Shown one piece after another: positions 59,765 through 64,000 of a stretch of 64,000 bases of DNA. Numbering within the stretch: position 1 is the first letter of the stretch; each line of letters opens with the position of its first letter. The notes beneath the pieces are model-generated. The model was given only the letters and a program-made list of their open reading frames with translations. It was not told where the DNA came from and searched no databases. Made by a program: the position numbers and the translations under genes. Source of the DNA: Gnetum montanum (lineage: Eukaryota > Streptophyta > Gnetopsida > Gnetales > Gnetaceae); contig MNCI01018932.1 in assembly GCA_015680685.1 (NCBI GenBank), forward strand, positions 191,766 to 255,765. The letters run 5' to 3'.

Positions 59765-60055
59765 GGAGGCAACAAGATTTCTTCCTTTAGGATAGCACCA
59801 CCATCATGGTTAGGCCTACAACCAACTAGAAGGGATGGTTTGTCCTCTTCTTGTCTTGCTTCACCTGACACTTGTTACTTGCCTTTACCAGCTTCACAAC
59901 TCTATGTTAATATGACCTCTATGCCTGAGTATAAATACCTTAGGTCAAACTCCCAAAGGTCACCTTGAGAGACACATCTATTATTACAACATGCTTTTTT
60001 GACTCTTAATTAGAACTCCCATTTTAGATATTGTTACAATAATGATAACACTTGT
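59765..60055 (-). repeat. Fragment of the element F LTR
   Basis: Aligns with 56890-57190, for example taggcctacaaccaactagaagg, ttgcctttaccagcttcac and accttaggtcaaactcccaaaggtcacc. It ends at aataatgataacacttgt and lacks both LTR termini. With 56681-57243 it brackets the CCR4 copy. Confidence 0.65.
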
Positions 60056-61319
60056 GTGTATCATCAGTTTTGCTGTTCCCAATTCACCGAAGCTAGCGAG
60101 TGTGTTTGCATTTACCTTTACATGATTTTGCTATGTCATGATGCAATAGCAAAGTAAACTAAAAAGTAATGTGACCTACCATACCATTGTAGCCGTCGAA
60201 AACATCGGTGGTTGGAACACTGAGAGGTTACCAGGTGCACAACCTAACCTTGGATCCATGCAAGGGTTGTGCTGGAGAAAATGAAAACGGGGTGCCCTGA
60301 ACGGTCTGGTTGATCAGATAGGGACTTAGTCAGTGTACAATAACCTTTTGTGAATGTTTGTTTTAATATGCCATGCAGGGAGCTTCAAGTGAAGCAAACC
60401 GTAGTACATAGAATAGTAAAAGCATGGCAAGATATGTAAATGAGAAATAAATGTGAACCAATGAAAAATAATGCAAAATATATGCTATAAGAAAGTGAAA
60501 GGGGAGCTTGGGTGAGAGCATGCACCACCCCAAGATCAGGGGATCTACGCTTTGTTTGGCTGAAAAATGTGTATAACTAGTGTGCAGTACTGGATAGGCA
60601 TAGCTTACAATGGAACAGTATGGTCACAACCCTTGAAACGCTGCCAATGGCTTGTTAACAGGAACTGATGAGTTGGTGCTTGCTGGGCTAAGAGAGCTTC
60701 GGGAAGTGCTAGTGTTGGGGTTTGCTTTTCATCAACCTTCTGCTTTCCAGTCTCTTTGCCAAAGCCAATCGCCAGAAAGCCAAAATGCCAAAATGCCAAT
60801 CTCTAGTCGCAAGAAAGCCAAGTCGGAAAGCCAATCGCAAGAAAGGTGATTCCATAAGCCAACCCTTTGAATGTTGTTCGCTGGGGTATTTATAGAGCTA
60901 GAAGTGGGAGAGAGACGTGGTTTGGATGCCACATGTCTTAGGTCCCATAGGGCCCGAATGTGGATGTGCCATACTGGTGTGTAGTGCTACCTTGCAGTGT
61001 TACATTGATCGTGAAACCTACCAAGCCGTGACCCTACCGTTCAAACTGCATGTGCCAAAATCCATGGAATTGCCATGTTTTTACAGAAAAAGCTAATGTC
61101 AAATGCAAAGTGGAGCTTACACTCTAGGACTATGTCTTCCCTCCTCTTGTGAGTAGGGTCAAGCATAGGGACAACTTCGGGAATCAATCAGGGGGCTGCA
61201 AAACAAAGCAAACTGCTGATCTTGTCTATTGAAGAGATGTTGGAGCATAAATGACCATTGCCAAGTGAATTCTGGAGTTGCTGGAGACGTCCTGGGACTT
61301 CTACACGAGTGTCACACTA

Positions 61320-61582
61320 TTTACACTACCCAGCATGTTGGCGTAGTGTAAACACCTGCATGCTATGTTGTGCTACATTGTGCTACGCTGTGTGGCGTAG
61401 CACAACGTAGCAGTCAAATGAAGATGATTTTTGACAGGATTTTCCACATTCTATTGCATCATGTTGATCATGCTTCAAGGATGAAATGGGGCAAGTACCC
61501 TGGGGGGCTGAATTATTGTCAACTGCATCTTTGGTGCTTGATCAATCTTCTCAAGGCCTGCTATGTTGTGCAGCATAGCAGG
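61320..61582. repeat. Cluster of three strong inverted repeats
   Basis: Hairpin 1: TTTACACTAC (61320-61329) with its exact inverse at 61343-61352. Hairpin 2: an 18-base arm at 61371-61388 and its inverse at 61395-61412, one mismatch, 6-base loop. Hairpin 3: CCTGCTATG (61557-61565) with its exact inverse at 61574-61582. The word ctacgttgtg/tgctac recurs among them. Confidence 0.75.
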
Positions 61583-62386
61583 TCTTGTAGTTAGAAAACT
61601 TGCTGAACTGTTCAATTCATCCTGAACACTTTCAGCAACTCCTAGCATGGTCCCTAGGTAGATCGTCAACCGGGTCATGTGTCAGGTTGGGCAAGCTAGA
61701 GAGTGTAGCAAGTCCGTCAGCCCAAGAGATAGAAAATTTGCCAGACTGTATGGTCTACCCCTAGTGCTTCTTTCATGCAAGTTGGCCTCATGACTAGATG
61801 CTACGTTGATTGTACTGCAGAGGGTGGTAGGTAGGCTCAAAAGTGGCTTCACAAGCATTAGGATTTCTAGGGTGCCACGGTGTTTGCACGGTCTGATGTA
61901 ACACTGCGCTTGCAGCGATCCTTGCCCAAATTTCGGGACTATGTTGAATCATAAGAGTCCCAAAATTGATGGTGTTTCAACCATCACCATTCGAAAGGTC
62001 TAAATTTACATTATGATTCTATGACATGTTTAAGTCAATTTCATTGGTATTTCCACCGGAGCAACATATTTGGTACGTGGTATCTAGGATATGGTGTTTT
62101 GGGGGTCCACTTGGCAGCGTAGTGGAGCAAAAGGGGCAGCAGCGTATTTGGCCTATTTCATTTTTAATTTTATTTTGGTAGCGTATTTGATTAACTTCAT
62201 TCTTAATTTCATTCCAAGAGCGTAAGAAGGTCTACGGTATAACATTGACGTCATTGACAACACTGTGGTAGAGGGTGCACGTGGTGGGCTGGCCATCGAC
62301 TGCACTGTGACAGAGTTGAGGCATCCCGTCAAGGCCAGGCCACCGAGCTCATGCCAGAGCTAGACAATTCCAACCACTTTGTATGC

Positions 62387-62411
62387 CACTCCACTCCACT
62401 CCACTCCACTG
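62387..62411 (+). repeat. (CCACT)5 microsatellite
   Basis: Five perfect CCACT units. Confidence 0.85.
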
Positions 62412-62429
62412 CTCTTCTCTTGACCCACC

Positions 62430-63219
62430 GTTAAGTTAGTGATGGGGCTGTGGCAGCTGAAGCTCCACTCTGGGAAGCCGTGGAGTTTGGTTTCGGAGTC
62501 CATCACAGAGTTACAGCATATGAGTTTGCAACTTCGATGATAGCAACATCGATTCTTTTGATTGTGTGTGCAGGGCTGCTTCGTTGGAAACCATTTAGTA
62601 CCATGGTTTGCAGGTACATTCACAGGATTCAAAGCTGGGCTATCTGTGGGATTTATTTGTCATCACCCCATTGCTCCAACAACATATTTGGGAAAGGTTT
62701 GGATTAGAAGACCTCCTTTCCACAGCGTATTTAGGAAAATTTGGTCTTTTCTTAAAATCTTTTGTGCTCAGTGTGTTCAAGCAAACTTGGCCTTTTTTGG
62801 GTTTTTACATTCACAACTGCACAGGTTTGATTGCGTGACTTGGCCCAAAACTTATGGACTCATGACCCGGCAACTTGCCAAAACCCAGAGTCTCTGTATA
62901 CTCTTGGATGCATTACAAACTTCCAAATTTTTATTTGCAGCCACAGTATTACAAGTGTATGCACGAGCAATCTATACCTACAACACGAGCGAGCTTGAGA
63001 ATAAGAAGCGGATACAAATCACGCAACAGAAAGAGCTATAACACTGTCAATCTCTTGTTTCTGTTGGGAGATACAATTTTGAGTAGTCATGAAACAAATA
63101 ATTTAGTTCAGCATCAAAGAATGCAGGAAATGCTACTCAGAAGTGGCAGCAGCATAACTCTAAACAGATTCAAGCAGCGGCAGAAGGAGTTGCTAGCGGA
63201 AGTAGCGCAAGACCCATAA
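62430..63219 (+). pseudogene. Gene-like fragment with splice-like boundaries (unknown)
   Basis: Base composition is less AT-rich than its surroundings. A frame at ~62450 reads AAEAPLWEAVEFGFGVHHR. After a tgtgtgtgcag acceptor at ~62572 it reads GCFVGNHLVPWFAGTFTGFK and AGLSVGFICHHP. A second acceptor, tttatttgcag at ~62940, precedes PQYYKCMHEQSIPTTRASLR, then VNLLFLLGDTILSSHETNNL and MQEMLLRSGSSITLNRFKQR, with a stop at 63219. I do not recognise the protein. The pattern of coding blocks separated by T-rich, AG-ending stretches suggests exons of a host gene taken up in the antisense orientation of the LTR. It could also be chance open frames. Confidence 0.4.
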
Positions 63220-63240
63220 ATCGAAGTTGCAAAATCATCA

Positions 63241-63519
63241 TCAACCCCACGGCCAAATTGTACTTTTCTGTGGACTGTCTGGTTTGTTTGCAACAATAAA
63301 AGAATAGCAACAACAACACATAATTGGGAAGGTATTGGGGAGGTATGGGATTATTGACTGACTTTTGACATAACAAACCAACATAACAAAAGTGAGTGCC
63401 CAAGTGTAAAAATCAACAACATTACAAACATTTATGGTGTTCTTGACATAAAATTAATACTACTCAAAATTGGATAGCACATCCTCTAATGACATGAAGG
63501 TGGTTGAAAAGATTAAACA
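63241..63519 (-). other. Element G 3' internal region
   Basis: Begins with a minus-strand polypurine-like CCGTGGGGTTGA beside the LTR edge. The phrase ggtatgggattattgact at ~63342 and a later acattacaaacatt...gttcttgac match E at 37455-37550. Non-coding. Confidence 0.55.
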
Positions 63520-64000
63520 GTCCTAGGCAGTGGAGGCTCTTGAGGTTTTGAAGGTCCTTCACCAGTTTTGGGCTTGTGTGGTGGCTGAGATGACTGCAGC
63601 TATTTTGCTATGGCTACTACCTTTGGTGGAAGGTGAAAGACATCCAATAATGCCTTCATCTTCTCCTCTTTGCTCCGGGGATCATTCACAGTCCACATGG
63701 TATCGCCAATGTGGGTTGGAATGGGAATATCCCATGGACAAGGAATTACTAGGAATAACTCCTTAACATTGACCAACTAGGCAATGAATTATTTGCATTT
63801 GACATCGAACCACTTGACTACATTTTTTAGCTCCTGGTAGTCATTCATTCTTTTGGCTAAGTTCTCAATAGTAGATCTCTGATCAATGTATCTGCCCTTG
63901 AAAATCTTGAGTTCTGTGTTTGCCACTACAAGCTTTTGCTTAGTGTCCTTGTGGTGCTTGAACTCACCCTCATAAAATAAGTATGAGTTAGCCACTTGCT
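63520..64000 (-). CDS. C-terminal part of an element G ORF (unknown), cut by window end
   Basis: The minus strand reads KLVVANTELKIFKGRYIDQR, then NLAKRMNDYQELKNVVKWFD, with heptad-like hydrophobic spacing suggesting a coiled coil. After two stops it continues in the same frame with LFLVIPCPWDIPIPTHIGD and MWTVNDPRSKEEKMKALLDV, and a Pro-rich end, PKTGEGPSKPQEPPLPR, near 63530. It lies between the pol side of element G (outside the window) and its 3' UTR, where OTA elements may carry an extra ORF. The product is not recognised. Stops show it is decaying. Confidence 0.4.

Larger units (their letters stand above)
60056..63240 (-). repeat. Long LTR-like region (element G), ~3.2 kb
   Basis: The right end ATCATCA (63233-63240) followed by tcaaccccacgg mirrors the LTR edge of element E (TCATCA followed by tacccccatg). 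The next 150 bases (63320-63470) align with the E internal 3' region at 37440-37560. A minus-strand TATAAATA box lies at ~60888. The left limit is set by the end of the F fragment. It contains hairpins at 61320-61582, a (CCACT)5 run and a gene-like segment. The LTR identity is inferred because no second copy is in the window. Confidence 0.4.

Noticed and set aside
62360-62632. Minus-strand 90-aa frame
   Set aside because: Overlaps the CCACT microsatellite and runs opposite to the better gene-like blocks; no motif.

Overview
The window is a stretch of repeat-dominated nuclear DNA from a land plant, AT-rich and with no intact host gene that I can support. It holds decayed Ty3/gypsy LTR retrotransposons of the chromovirus and OTA (Tat/Athila-like) branches and one hAT transposon, inserted into one another. 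The pol genes are old, full of stops and frameshifts. This density and age fits a very large plant genome; a gymnosperm is plausible, but the sequence alone does not prove it. Nearly all mobile elements lie on the minus strand.

Layout. 1-2738: remnant of a long chromovirus LTR. 2739-22576: a ~19.8 kb Tat-like element (Tat1) with two ~1.14 kb LTRs; along the minus strand it reads LTR, hairpin-repeat leader, gag, protease, an 8 kb module, then RT, RNase H, integrase and LTR. The module carries a tandem-repeat array and an intron-bearing gene on the opposite (+) strand. 22577-28950: a Tekay-like chromovirus (element B) with gag, protease, RT, RNase H, part of the integrase and one LTR; its gag is split by a 1.1 kb insertion. 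28951-31616 plus 52287-52665: a second chromovirus (element C, Galadriel/CRM-like) split in its RT region by a solo LTR (31617-52281). That solo LTR was split by a hAT transposon (31712-49181, 8-bp target duplication), and the hAT by an OTA-type element (element E, 36590-46567, 5-bp target duplication) whose 3' end is tandemly duplicated. 52666-~55600: a second, pol-less Tat relative (Tat2).

56681-60055: an LTR, a CCR4-type deadenylase retrocopy without introns, and a fragment of the same LTR. 60056-64000: a long LTR-like region with strong hairpins and a gene-like, intron-bearing fragment, followed by the 3' internal part of another element related to E, which runs off the window.

How it fits together. 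The target duplications give the order of events: element C, then the Tekay-type LTR, then the hAT, then element E, then E's 3' duplication. The most interesting candidate is the antisense, intron-containing gene module inside Tat1, because the same linker segment recurs in Tat2. The intronless CCR4 copy beside LTR sequence and the gene-like fragment inside an LTR are further signs of host sequence taken up by retroelements. No tRNA, rRNA, CRISPR array or prokaryotic feature was seen.
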